Positions 13,155 through 25,105 of a stretch of DNA of 64,000 nucleotides are shown piece after piece (the first letter of the stretch is position 1; the number at the start of each line of letters is the position of its first letter). A program made the translations under genes and the position numbers. Below the pieces are notes generated by a model. The model was not told where the DNA came from. It saw only the letters and a program-made list of their open reading frames with translations, and did no database searches. Origin of the DNA: Trachythela sp. YZ-2020 (taxonomy: Eukaryota > Cnidaria > Anthozoa > Malacalcyonacea > Clavulariidae); contig JADLSH010000216.1 in assembly GCA_016169945.1 (NCBI GenBank), forward strand, positions 1,469,001 to 1,533,000. Reading direction: 5' to 3'.

Positions 13155-16152
13155 TTTTGTGAGGACTGTTTTGTATTGCGAACAAGAGACAGTTATGAAT
13201 ATCAATGTACCCAATTGGATCAGGGTGATCATTTTAAGAAAACATATGGTTTGAACAACCGTTCAATTCTTAACAACTCCCGTTATTATCATGTGGTTGG
13301 GGGCATGCCAGCAGATGCAATGCACGACATCCTAGAAGGTGTTCTCCAGTACACAATCAAGGAGATACTGAAGATCTACATTTTTGAAAAGCAGTTCATC
13401 AGCTTGGATGCTCTCAATAAAAGAATAGCATCATTCGATTATGGTTACCATAATGATACAAATAAACCAGCGCCAATTCAGAGAAAACGCCTCCAATCAA
13501 AGGACAACAGTCTAAAGCAACATGGTGTGTTTAAATTATCAAATTTGCATGTTGACTTCCAGTTAATGAATGGCCACCTTTAAAAGCAGTAGCTTACCCA
13601 GACCATTTCAAGTGGGGGGTGTGACTCAGGTGTCAGTCGCACCCCTGTAACATGTATAAAGTTAATGTGAATGGAATAAATGCCAAAAGCATGAATGAGT
13701 AAGACAATTATTCCAAATGCATTCATCATCCCTTTGCACTAGATTCTATGAATCACAACCTCTAAATATGCTTCAGGATAGAACCCAAATTTTTGGTTTG
13801 CTAAATCGAGTATTCTAATTACATTTAACATGCATTTTTTTATTATTTCAGCCAACCAAATGTGGTGTCTTGGTTTATATCTTCCCCTTCTTATTGGAGA
13901 AAATATAACAGAAGATGATGAGCACTGGGAATTGTTGTGCACATTATTGCAAATTGTGAGGATTGCATTTTCTCCAGTAATATCAAAAAATCAAGTCCCA
14001 TATTTACAAATGCTTATTCAAGAACATCATGAGAAATTCAAAGAGCTTTTCCCTCAATGCTCTGTCATCCCCAAAATGCACTATATGGTGCATATGCCAA
14101 GAACTATACTCCAGTAAGTACTCTTGATATAGAGTGTATGCTGTTTTTGTATGTGAGAACTAAAATAAACTTCAACTTGTTAACTAAGTAAACCTGTAAA
14201 TTTAAAATAATTAACATCCACGAGTGTCCTTGATGAGTATATATTGTCCTGCATTAAAAATAATTTAACATTATTTAATAAGTAGGTGTGTCTTGGGGTG
14301 CATTGTCATAAGGTAGGACAATAAAATAATGGAAACAGTGTGTTGTATTTGTGTTTAAATATCTATTGTGATTCTTTTAGGTTGGGACCACTGGTTGGAA
14401 GTTGGTGTATGCGGTATGAAGCAAAGCACCATTACTTCAAGCATCTGGCAGTTGTCATTGGCAATTATATCAACTTGCCCCTTTCCTTGGCCAAGAGACA
14501 TCAGGAAAGTGTTTGTTATAGATTGAAGACCTCAGAAGGAAATCTCTCAACTTTTATCAAGAAAGGAGTTGAAATTGGTCCAGGTATAATTTAAACTCCA
14601 AGAACTGCACATTTTAAAACTTTTTGCATTGGGTGATCCATGGTTATGGGGGCATGCCCATTAGAAGAAGCCCATCATGGCCTTTTCAGTTGTTTTTGCA
14701 GTGAAGTTTGGTTTTATTTCTGTTTAAAGTATGCATGAATGCTTGGGAATTATATAATATTTAACATAATTATATAATCACTCAATTCTGCAATTTAATG
14801 TCGACAGCTCTAAGACATGCTAATTTTATATTTTCCCTAAAGCTCACAAACTTAATTTCAAGACTGCTCATTTTAAGTTTTAGAACTACCCATTTTAACC
14901 AGTAGTACTCAATCCACTAACAAGTAAAATTATCTGGTCATATATTAAAAACAAATTAGATCATATTACAAACTTATGCTATACTTACTGTTCAAGAAAG
15001 GATGCATGATTACATGTGTAGGCATTGGTGCTCATCAAAAACTATAGTTATCAAGAATAGAAAACAATTATCATAATTGTCTTATTAAACATTGACAATT
15101 GAAGTACATTTCTCAGACATGGCTTGCATGAGCCGATGAGCGTGAAGCCCGAGACTGTTCTTTAATTAATATTATGCACTAATTAATTTAATTATATATA
15201 ATACTGTAGGAAAAAGCTCCTATGTTGGTGACTCTCCATATGAAAGCATAATTAAAGATGAAGATGAAGCTGTTACCTCTCAGACACCTATTTATGAGTA
15301 TGTTTCTTGCAAATAATGTACAGCAAGGCAGTGCCATTAAACATGAATCAATTTAATGTTTGCTTTGGACAGTGAGGCCACTTCGAGGTTCACATAAATG
15401 ATTATCCCTCAAAGTGTCACTAAATAATATGTCATATTCACTATTGATTGTTATGAAAATTGTATTGTTGTGTCTGCTTAAGAAGGGATGACTTGTCCAT
15501 TGTGACCATCACCAAGGTTTTTCATTGCATCATGCAGTTGCAAAATATTTTCTTCTACTGTTGTTTCCATAGAAGTGTGTAAAACATTTAGGCATGGTTA
15601 GAGTAGAATGGTTATTTGGGCTATAAAATTCATTTCATTGGTACAGTACTTTCTAGAAATATAATTAATCAGGGGCTGGTTGTTTAATCAACTGACTGTT
15701 GTGTAAAACCTGTTTTAATTAACTAAAATGCTGGATGAGCTGAAACTAAATAATACTATAACTCATACATTTTGTGAAAATAACAACTCATTTATTCTCA
15801 TTTAAAGGCAAGATGGGTGTCCATACAAGGAATCAAATATAAAGTAGGAGTTATCTTACATGTTGGATATGACAATGATGAGCGTCCTCTATTTTGGGAG
15901 GTGAAAAAGATTATTGTGCTTAACAAATTTATTGCCTCAATAAAGTTTGTTGTGAGTGCAAAGGAAACGCTCCATTTCAATAAGCATTTTCAATGCTTTG
16001 AAGTGGCAACCAATGCAAATCCAGAAACAAAGGTGGTGTATGCTGAGGATTTATCATGCTTTCTGCCTCTACATCAAACAAAACCTGTTGGAATCCGAAC
16101 ACTGAATAAATTTATTTGCTACAGATATGATCTAGAACCTTGCCAGGTTTGA
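13155..16152 (+). CDS. EnSpm/CACTA-type transposase, 3' exons
   Basis: Five exons with consistent GT/AG borders and phases: 13155-13524, 13852-14113, 14381-14583, 15210-15297 and 15813-16152 (TGA). The protein contains a CEDC knuckle, the motif GMPADAMHDILEGV, then NQMWCLGLYLPLL, then WCMRYEAKHHYFK, and a C-terminal domain beginning WVSIQGIKYKVG. Dispersed animal transposase-like proteins share this order of blocks. I assign it to the CMC/EnSpm group from these blocks plus the CACTG-type end at 17745. The 5' exons and start codon are not identified, so the gene is partial. No stop or frameshift was seen in the five exons. Catalytic residues cannot be named with confidence from sequence alone. 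Confidence 0.72.
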
Positions 16153-17480
16153 TTGAATGACAAGAGTCGGTGGTGTAGCCAGAGTCTATTTTCCCCCAAG
16201 AAAATTTTGAAATTTAGAGTCCCCCAAATGCAATTTCGTACATTTTGTGGTGAGATTTTACAGAATTCCGAGTATCATATAGTGCATGAAAGAAATGATT
16301 TTTCATATAACTCCTCTACCAAACTTCTATACAGATTTAGATTTTTTGCGACAATGGTCTATTGGTCTTGGAAGGGATTGGGGGGTGATCGCCCCTGTCT
16401 ACACCTCTGACAACAGTATAACCTACTAATTATGTATATATATATATATATGTATATATATTTATAACTATGTATAGTAATTAAGAAAAAACTATGTTTA
16501 TATAAAATTTCTAATAACACTCAATTGCTTTTGTGGACATGCTTTGGGGGTAAAAATTATATTGTGTGAGTTTTTGATTAGTTCCCTTGATCTCATGGTA
16601 ATATGGTATCTTGAAAAACTTTTGCTATTCTCTGAACCAATAGATTTTATATAAAGTACAGGGCAAAAATGATGGCTGGTTGATTGGAAATGACTCAGGG
16701 CCAAAATGCCTCTTGACCGGTCACTTTTTTGCCTTGTTGGTCATTGTCAACAGACAAACACCAATTAAATGTATCAAAAGTCCCCATCTGTAGAGATTAA
16801 AACCACAAATTTTAAAAATGATGTGGTTATAGTCTGACACTTGATCTATTATTTCGATTGCTATAATATTAAAATCCGACATTCATGAATGAGGCAATAC
16901 TACTGTGTATATGGGTTATTTTATTGAAACGCATACCCTAACGTGAACCCATAACTGGGATGAAAACTGCCTTTGGTCCCCAATAGGGTGGGGGGGGGAG
17001 GGGGTGATGTGGTTAAAATATTCACAGATGATGAGATGAGACTCAAATCAATGAAATGTAGCCGGCTCACAGCCAGGAAAATTGATAAAAATTTCATGAT
17101 GAAGTCAAACCTTTGAGTGAGGAGTGTCACTAATACCCTAGCATACTTATAGGTAGGTAAGACACTCACTGATGTAATTTCGAAACTCGTATAAAATTTA
17201 AAATCTTGTATATAGTAAATATCAAAATATGTAATTTTAAAGTAGTAGAAAATTGTAGTTTTACCCTCGCCATAGTCCATATATTTCTTGAATCCTGCTA
17301 AACAGCTAATAGTTTAGTACATCCCCTGTCATACACTTCGACAAGACTAAAGTTGGCGTTAAACAAATGAATATATTTCATATAAATAACCAAAAATATC
17401 CATCCGTAGTAGACGCCATATTGCAAAATGTCATCACGGAAATTTCTTAAAAAATGACGTCATTTATTCCGCATTCAGTC
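16153..17480. other. EnSpm 3' non-coding region
   Basis: No gene seen. It contains a (TA)n tract at about 16433-16470, a G-rich run near 16987-17004, and a 250-bp stretch (about 16165-16410) whose CCCCCAA and GATCGCCCC words look like a dispersed repeat. Antisense open frames here have no recognisable domain. Confidence 0.5.
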
Positions 17481-17745
17481 GGACCTTGGAGTTAAAATTA
17501 CTCTTGCAGTAAAAATTTAGGAGTATAAAATACTCCATTATTTTTACTCTTTCGTTGGAGTTGTATTTACTCTTTCGGTGGAGTTAAATTGACTCTTATT
17601 GGAGTAATTTTTTTATCATACGCCGAAGTAGAGTAGTTTTAACTCCATATTTAGAGTGAATTTTACTCCAAAATTTTTACTCCCCCTAATGGAGTTATTT
17701 TAACTCTCACTGTGGAGTTAAAATAACTCCTTGAAATTAACAGTG
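17481..17745. repeat. EnSpm right end with subterminal repeats
   Basis: The block is built from direct and inverted copies of GGAGTTAAA/TTTAACTCC and ends TTAACAGTG at 17745. Read inward from the end it is CACTGTTAATTTCAAGGAG, comparable with CACTGTAAATTCAAAAGGG at the element starting at 43412. CACTG ends plus arrays of subterminal repeats are typical of CACTA/EnSpm elements. The matching left end was not found. Confidence 0.7.
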
Positions 17746-19566
17746 TAACCACAAGTAACCATCAGTAAGCTTATATAAGTAAGTATATCATATATAGTTA
17801 TTTAATCAAATGGTTACTTGTGGTTACTTGTGGTTACTTGTGCAAAAAGTCTGTTATTTTTAGAAAAACACATGGTTACTTGGCATTAATATATATGTGT
17901 ATTATATATGCATATATATATAATCTGTATATAAGCATAATATACGCAATAAACACAACAATTTTGTTTGCATTAGCCACGGCTATAAGCATTATGTAAT
18001 ACGACACCAGTGCATTAGTTAGGCAAATTTGCGAGATTTAAAATATATTTTGCTACTGGTATGCATGTATTCAGTAAACATTATACAACAATAAAATAAA
18101 ATAAGTAATTCAATTAGGACTTCTTTCTCGGAGTTGCATAATTGCTCTTTTGAGTTTGCGCTCATCTCGTTGTGTCAATGATTTACGCCGACCTTGATAA
18201 GACTTTTTCAGCTTTTCGGTATTTTTATTTTTATTATCAAACCGCTTAAAAACTCTTAGAAGGCTTGACTTTGACATGTTAACGCAATTTTCCGATACGA
18301 ATATTTGAATTCGCGCCTCAGCAAGAGGGCTAAAGCTCGCTGCTCTGCAGTTAAATCGTGAATTCGTGCTATGTTTGGATATTAAAATGAAACTATTGTT
18401 ACGCAATATAATTAATCTTGGAATGGTATCGACCTATCAATAGCTCAATTACCACTGAATTCTTGCTGAAAGTTTCATAAAGATATCTTGTTTAGTTTTC
18501 AAGTTACAGACATTTCAAAAGTATGATAACGCAGTAAAATACTCAGACAATCAGTGACATAATTATTGGACCGATTAGCCTGAAAAGGCAAAATTCCCCC
18601 CTTCTTTTCAATGTTGGTAGTCTAACATGCATTTTCTATGTTACATGCTATTGTCTCGTATTAGGCTGTCGATGCTTTTTCCAGCAGATAAACCAACATT
18701 GAAACGGGGGGAGGGGGTTTACCAGTGAATTTTGCACAATTGTGTACAAAAATACCCTTTCTATACAAGTGTCCCAAATTTCAATGTCACTGATTGTCTG
18801 AGTTTTTCTTATGGCTTGCTGTTAGTTAGGAATTTGTTGGTATTAGTTTGGTAGATAATTAAGTCTTATAAATAGCTATGGTGGTTCTTTAAACATCGTT
18901 CTATCATATAAAGATGTGATTCGTATGAGATTGTACCCTAAAGCTACGTTTGCTGTAGATTTTTCTATCTATATATATATTTTATATATAGTGTAGCTTA
19001 AAACGCGCGCGCTATATTATTGTAATTTTGCGTGGCTGTAATACAAGCTATGCTTGCGGCACTATTTGAAATATTTACTATTGGCCGTTCAATGACACAT
19101 CAACTATATATATGACTGGATCGCTTAATTATTTGCTAGCATGAATTACATTTCAAGTATTTGGACAAATACACTACCAAGTCTAATTTTACAAACAAAA
19201 TGTGAATTCCCTGTTTGTAGACAAGTAATTATCATGCGGGAAAGTCTAAAGAGCACAAGTAACCGCACAACTCCACAAGTAACCATCTTTAAGCATTCAA
19301 ATAAGATGCAATGTGTAGTTATTTTGGACAAATATAACTGTCTAATGTTACACACAAATTGTGAATTCGCTATTTGTTGACGAATAATCATCATCCAAGT
19401 ATAAATAGCGCAAGTTACCACAAGTAACCACAAGTAACCATCAGTAAGCTTATATAAGTAAGTATATCATATATAGTTATTTAATCAAATGGTTACTTGT
19501 GGTTACTTGTGGTTACTTGTGCAAAAAGTCTGTTATTTTTAGAAAAACACATGGTTACTTGGCATT
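17746..19566 (-). repeat. Single inverted unit of the 1.68-kb satellite
   Basis: This is the reverse complement of a little more than one unit of the array at 48183-64000. The same AACCACAAGTAACC-TCAGTAAGC context recurs about 1.68 kb apart, near 17747 and 19430. It contains the Tc1/mariner N-terminal fragment on - (about 18110-18370) and the CTCAGACAATCAGTGACAT inverted repeat. It abuts the EnSpm end on the left and unrelated sequence at 19567, so satellite units also exist outside the array. Confidence 0.92.
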
Positions 19567-19654
19567 AACTCTTTAACGTTTTTCGCCTTGCGCCGTAATT
19601 ACGATCGGTTGTTTCAAATGTTAAATATCGCCAGACGTGTTTATTCTCTGGCAA

Positions 19655-19663
19655 CAGGACACG
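19655..19663. other. Target-site duplication, left (CAGGACACG)
   Basis: Nine bases directly before the left end, repeated exactly at 27545-27553 after the right end. Confidence 0.9.
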
Positions 19664-19744
19664 TAGCCTGCGAGGCAGGCTCTTTTATCAGTGGGAGGAA
19701 TTCGAAGGGAAGAGCCTGCCGTCGCATATAATAATTCTTCATGC
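19664..19744 (+). repeat. Academ-like left TIR (81 bp)
   Basis: It matches the reverse complement of 27449-27544, apart from about 14 extra bases in the right copy and a few substitutions. It also contains its own internal inverted repeat, GGCAGGCTCTT and AAGAGCCTGCC, so each end can fold on itself. Confidence 0.9.
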
Positions 19745-19937
19745 CTCCCCTAATTATAAATTCAAATTTGCTCAACAAAGTAACCAATCAAATCACATCT
19801 TAATTTTGTTTGTTTACTTCCGGTCGAATGTCAAATGTCGCACGTGTGATATACATGTATATTTCAATTTACTATTATAACTGCGACTTTTACTGTGTTA
19901 TAAAGTATAAACTGTAACAATATTATAAAGTACATCT

Positions 19938-22900
19938 ATGGCAAATATTGAATACAAACGAAGTGGAAACGAAGTGTGTCGTTTATGTGATTGTAGTTTG
20001 AAGATAGTGTATGGAAGTTGTGTATCTAAAAAATCTTTCATGAACATCTTCAAGCCTTCATCGAGACAAGAATCGTTTGGAATTGTTTGGGCTGATCGCC
20101 TGTCACTTGTCGGAATAAATGTGGAAAATTCGGCAAATAACTCACGAGTTGTTTGTAACGTTTGTGGGAGAAAAATAAAAAACCTTTGTGAACTCTTTAG
20201 CTTTGTATCCAACGGATTCGGGGTCAAAGAAAACGCTCATGTTGGTGAAACATGCACTGAAAAAAGGAAAGTTTCGATGTTGACGCCAGAAAAATCGAGT
20301 CCTGCCAATAGAAAGTCTCGGCGAATTGGTTCCCCTCGACCTGAAGCAAAGAAATCGCTGTTATTTTCCGGAAAGGACAATGCAAATATCAGTGAAAAAC
20401 AACGCCAAGATAGTATGATATCGAACTTGAATATTGACGACTTAGACACTACCAAATCATCTGCAGTAAAAGTCGTTATTGCATATCCAAATGGGCGTGT
20501 TGTTGTTAAAAACAAATTTGACGAAAACACTAGCGTAATAATAAAAGGCACTTGTTTGTCTCAGTGGCAGGCTGTAGTAATGCATTTCTTCGCGATGAAT
20601 TTCTCGCGAAGGAACTACTCAAAGGTTTAGAGCGCGAAGTTAATCGCGAATGCAAAACCTACTGTAACTCGGATAGCTGCTTAAAATCTACGAAACCTGA
20701 CCAACTTTCTGTTTTCTCAAACAACAATGTGTGCAGAGAGATTAAAGTTTATTGTCCAGTTCTAAGTACTGTGTTGAGGAGTGCTTGCAAATTGGATAGC
20801 TCGAACGCAGATGAAAATGAACGAGCAATCAACTCTATTGCTTTGGCAACCTCAACGCTCATTCGATGCAGAAATATTAGAATGTCGGCCATCGCGTACA
20901 GAATGTCAACAATTCTATTTCATAGTGGAGCAAGTTATCAGGATATTATTAGACTGAATCACTTAGGTGTTTGTATGTCTCCAAAAAGAATGATTGTTTT
21001 GCAAGAAGAAATGAGCCTCAATGCTGATTACAAACTGAAAATTTGGAAGAAAACGATAGAAAACAACAAGTGTTCCAGATTGCTTCTGGAAGAAATTGTG
21101 CAGAAGCAAGTTTCAAATAAAGGGGAAGACGACATGGATATTGATGTAGATTTGAGACAAGAAAGTATTAAATATTACCAGTGGTACAGCCCAGACGTTT
21201 ATGACAGTACCATGAAAAACTTGGACGCAGTTCGTGAAAGAATGAACGAGCAAACATGCAACGAAAATGTTGTTAAACAAATGTTGGAACAATTGAAAAG
21301 TTATCAACTGCCTTTTTACAAGTAAGTTGAGTTTAATAAATTTTATACCAATTTATCATTTGTCGAGCATTGTAATGTGCAATCGTTGTTTTTTTTTGAA
21401 AATCAGTGTGATGTACATTACGTTTATATGTGTTTAATCCACGATACGATATACAATGGTTGGGAAAGGAAATTTTAAGCTATTAACTTAAGTATATGTC
21501 GAAACCACATACCGAATGTTACATTTTTTTTTCAATAATTTTACGTTAATTTTATTACCAATTCTCAAAAAACGAGTTGTCTATAAACATGTATGTCTTT
21601 CCTCTCATCTTATTTTCTGATTTATACATTTTACCTTCATTTTTATATATCCTATAGTAACCATATATATTTACTGGTATATTTATCAATTTTGCAACAG
21701 AATAATTGCTGATAACATTGATCATAATGTATATGCTCGGATCCAGACTAAGGATAACACAAATCACTCAATTCATTGGACACACCAATTTGCAATGTTG
21801 GATAAAGTTGTTGATCCAGGCCTTGATGATTCAAAACCTGGAAAAGCTTTGGAAGACCTTCAGTTGATAGAACTTCTACCAGACCAAGATGTTCAAAAGA
21901 ACCTTGTTTGGCAGTGGGCAGTTATAGTGAGTAGAGTCATCACTAAGTACTTACCTGCTTTCAAGTGTTTGCAACCTGATGTCATCCGTCACATACCCCA
22001 CAAGTTTTCAAATGAAATGGCAAAAAAATCTGACACAGTAAGTCTATTTTCCATGCACAATTATTATGGCATTTGAAACAAAGACTTCATTCTATTAAAA
22101 TGCTCAGTTCTACAAAATGGATTCCCTAAAATTTTAAAACAGGGGAATCAGGATATAAGTGAGTTGTTAAAATTTTAAAATGTTGGGGTACATTTGTTGA
22201 ATGGTTTTGAAATTTTTGATATTCTGGCCAAATCATATAAGTGTGGGGACAAGGGAGTAAATTTGGAAACATTTTTGGAAATATTTGCCAGGTTTCATTC
22301 AGAAAATTTGCTCTGCATACCCCACTAATTAGGCCCTCACCTTGGCCCTGTGTGGGGAAGAACCTTTCCTATTGCAAACAAAGAGTATTTTTGTGTAAAA
22401 AAGGGAAATGTGTCACTTAGGTCATTTTATTTAATAAAGCCTTTCAGGAAGTCTAGAACTGAATAATATATTGAGAAAAATGTGGTCTAACTGGTTAATA
22501 TCACAAGCTATATGATTTAGTGATTATTCTATTACTATATTGTGCTTTACAATTATTACATTTTAGTTTTTAACCGTACAGTATATGGCAGAAATGGTCA
22601 AACATATAAAAATAATGTTTATTTATGTAGTGTTCTCTTGACATGGAATTTCACAATCCCAATGTTGCAAGTGAGATGGCTCAAATACTGAAAGACTACC
22701 AGCAGAATTATGTTCCTTGCTTTGAAGATTCTGCGGAAAGAAGACTGTTTTAGCTAATATTCCAGTACATGGGTATCAGTTGTTCGAAGAAAGGGTGAGA
22801 AATGTTGAATGGGCATTTCAGGATGGAGAGGACAAGTATGAAAGACTTGAAAGCCTTTTACCAGAACATGCAGACTGGCATGCCAAGGTTACATTATACA

Positions 22901-24913
22901 AGGTACAGTACATTTAGAATATATACTTTTTAAGGCAGAGTGAAGTGATGGTAGTGAATTGTATAAAAGTTTAAAAAAATCATAATTGAAATCTTCCATC
23001 TGGTCTTAACTGTATGATGTCAAATCACTGATTTACCTTATATTATTTATATCATTTAATTACTATAGACCGAGTTTGATATGTTTGTCAAAGACAAGTC
23101 AGCAAAAGAACTGGGTACATCACGAGCAAGCATAAATCGAACCGGAAAAACAAATGCAGCTAAAGGGGTCCACAACCACTACAATGAGTACAAGGATTTC
23201 TACTCTAGAGAAGTTGAAGCACATATATGTTCCTCTTTATGGAAATGTGTGAGATGTCCAAAATAGATGGTAATGTATGGTACATTGCAAATTAGCACTT
23301 TTATTCTCCTTGGAATCTTATAGTAATTTCTAGAAGAATGGACCGAAATCCGATATAAATAAATTTCCCCATGGGAATAATTGTTCTTTCATATTCACCC
23401 CCCAGGCTCACACTCCAGGCACATGTAGCCTAAGTCAGAGATGAGGATCCTTGTTAGGATTGATCCTTAGGACTTTAATGGAAAATTTTATATTCATTTC
23501 TATAATTTGACTTAATAACAGATAAACCAAATCTTGTCTTGCCAAATGCTGATAAAAGAACTAATATGAAATGGTTAATTGACCTGTGTAAGAAACATGT
23601 GGAGAAATATGTGGTGCAGTCAGATGTTTCTCACTTGGTACAACAAACAGAAAACTTTGAAAAAGCTTCTGCGGACACATTTCAATGTCGCATAACTGAT
23701 TGTGACAAATCATTTAAATTACATTCACGAAGAGTGCTGTGAGTATGGTGGACAATTAAATTCAATGATAAATTTACAAAAATACATTACCACAGTGTCA
23801 TAAAATGTACATCTCTGTTTTTAGTCACGAGTTAAGTGTACATAACATGAAATATCAAGTATATTCAAATGATGAAAAGGATGAGTTTGGATACTACTTT
23901 TGTCGAGATAAATGTGGCCATGTCTTCAGTACCAAGTCCACCAGAAACAGGTTTGTTCTCTTTTGGTTTTCTTTTTCAATCTCAAAATCCAACCAACATG
24001 TTACATATTAGTACTTATTTAAAAGAATTCATTTAGAAGAATTATCATGCAAGGCCTCGATCTGTTCATGTAATCCTTTCAGCTTTGACAGATAACACAA
24101 ACCTTAGCTTTGATATAATTCTTCATCTCATGCTATGCTCAACCTCATTCAATAATTGATTTGTTAATTATAAGTATTTGTCATCCTAATAGGCATGAAA
24201 AGAAGTATCACCCACAGTTTGCACTACCAACAGACCAACCTGTCCAAGTACAGAAAGAGGACTTCCTGTATAACTACCACCAATGTAAATTAACCTTTGG
24301 CTTAATACTTATGGCATTTGAAGATGCTATCAAAGAAGGTGATGGCCAACGCTTGTATGAAATATACAAACTTACTCTTTTAATATACAAGGCAAAGAAG
24401 CATCCTAAGTATGCCTATGTAAATCTCCTTCACCTCACCAAAATATGTGCATTACTACCGGAGTTTGAAGCAGAACGATTAAAATGGAACCGGTTTGTGA
24501 ATATGCATGGTGGAAAAGGCTGCAATATTCCACTGGATCTACGAAAAGAACACCAAAATCATCTCCTAAAAGTTATGTGGCGTGCTCTTGGACCAAATCT
24601 AAACGAGTCTAATGCTGCTAGACTTGCAGGCACTATTGATATGGTAGAACTTATACTGCAGAATGTGGATAAAGATTGTAAATTATCAAAGAGGTCATCA
24701 CATCGTTCAGTCGCAAAGAGTGAAGAGGCTGTACAACAGATAATAACTGATCTAATGTCAATATCAGCATTTAAAAATGTAGAAGGAAGAGAAGGACATC
24801 CATCTTTTCCAGATTTTAGTTCAAATCTATTTGCAGGATTGGATTACAGAGATCTACACAAGTGGATGAAGGAAAAAGTACAAGAATGGGCATCAATAAA
24901 TGAAAAGCCCTAA
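19938..24913 (+). pseudogene. DUF6589-type Academ-like transposase, frameshifted
   Basis: Exons: 19938-21320 (with an internal frameshift), 21703-22037, 22629-22901, 23071-23262, 23522-23738, 23824-23950 and 24192-24913 (TAA). The N-terminus has two C-x2-C pairs (CRLCDC, CNVCGRK). Exon 2 has the conserved IIADNIDHN block, whose Asp is the likely first catalytic residue. Exons 5-7 encode two C2H2 fingers, each split by an intron. The last exon carries the DUF6589 core, including KLTFGLILM, LKWNRFVNMHG and NIPLDLRKEH. At least three frame changes are visible: about 20575-20585, where two overlapping frames each carry half the conserved protein; about 22735-22750; and about 23228. The role would be cutting and joining element ends; this copy should not make full-length protein. 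Confidence 0.82.
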
Positions 24914-24989
24914 TGATGTTCACAAAATGATTACAACATCATTGTTATACTGTACAGTGGCTATAGTTAGCCCATTCCAAAACTGTTTA

Positions 24990-25009
24990 TTAACCCATTA
25001 AGCTGCAGA

Positions 25010-25048
<39 letters not shown>

Positions 25049-25091
25049 AGCAAAAAAATTAAGTAGGGCACATTGTGGCTCAATGGGTTAA
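24990..25091. repeat. Short TTAA-ended element (MITE-like)
   Basis: About 102 bp running from TTAACCCATTAAGC to GCTCAATGGGTTAA, so it has inverted ends and a TTAA at each border. It lies between the two convergent Academ genes. Diverged relatives seem to occur near 26337-26400, 45770-45873, 46225-46310 and 46360-46445, sharing the words GACAAGTA, GTCTGGC.TTAGAC and ATGGGTTAA. No coding capacity. Confidence 0.6.
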
Positions 25092-25105
25092 TAATTATAA
25101 ACTTA

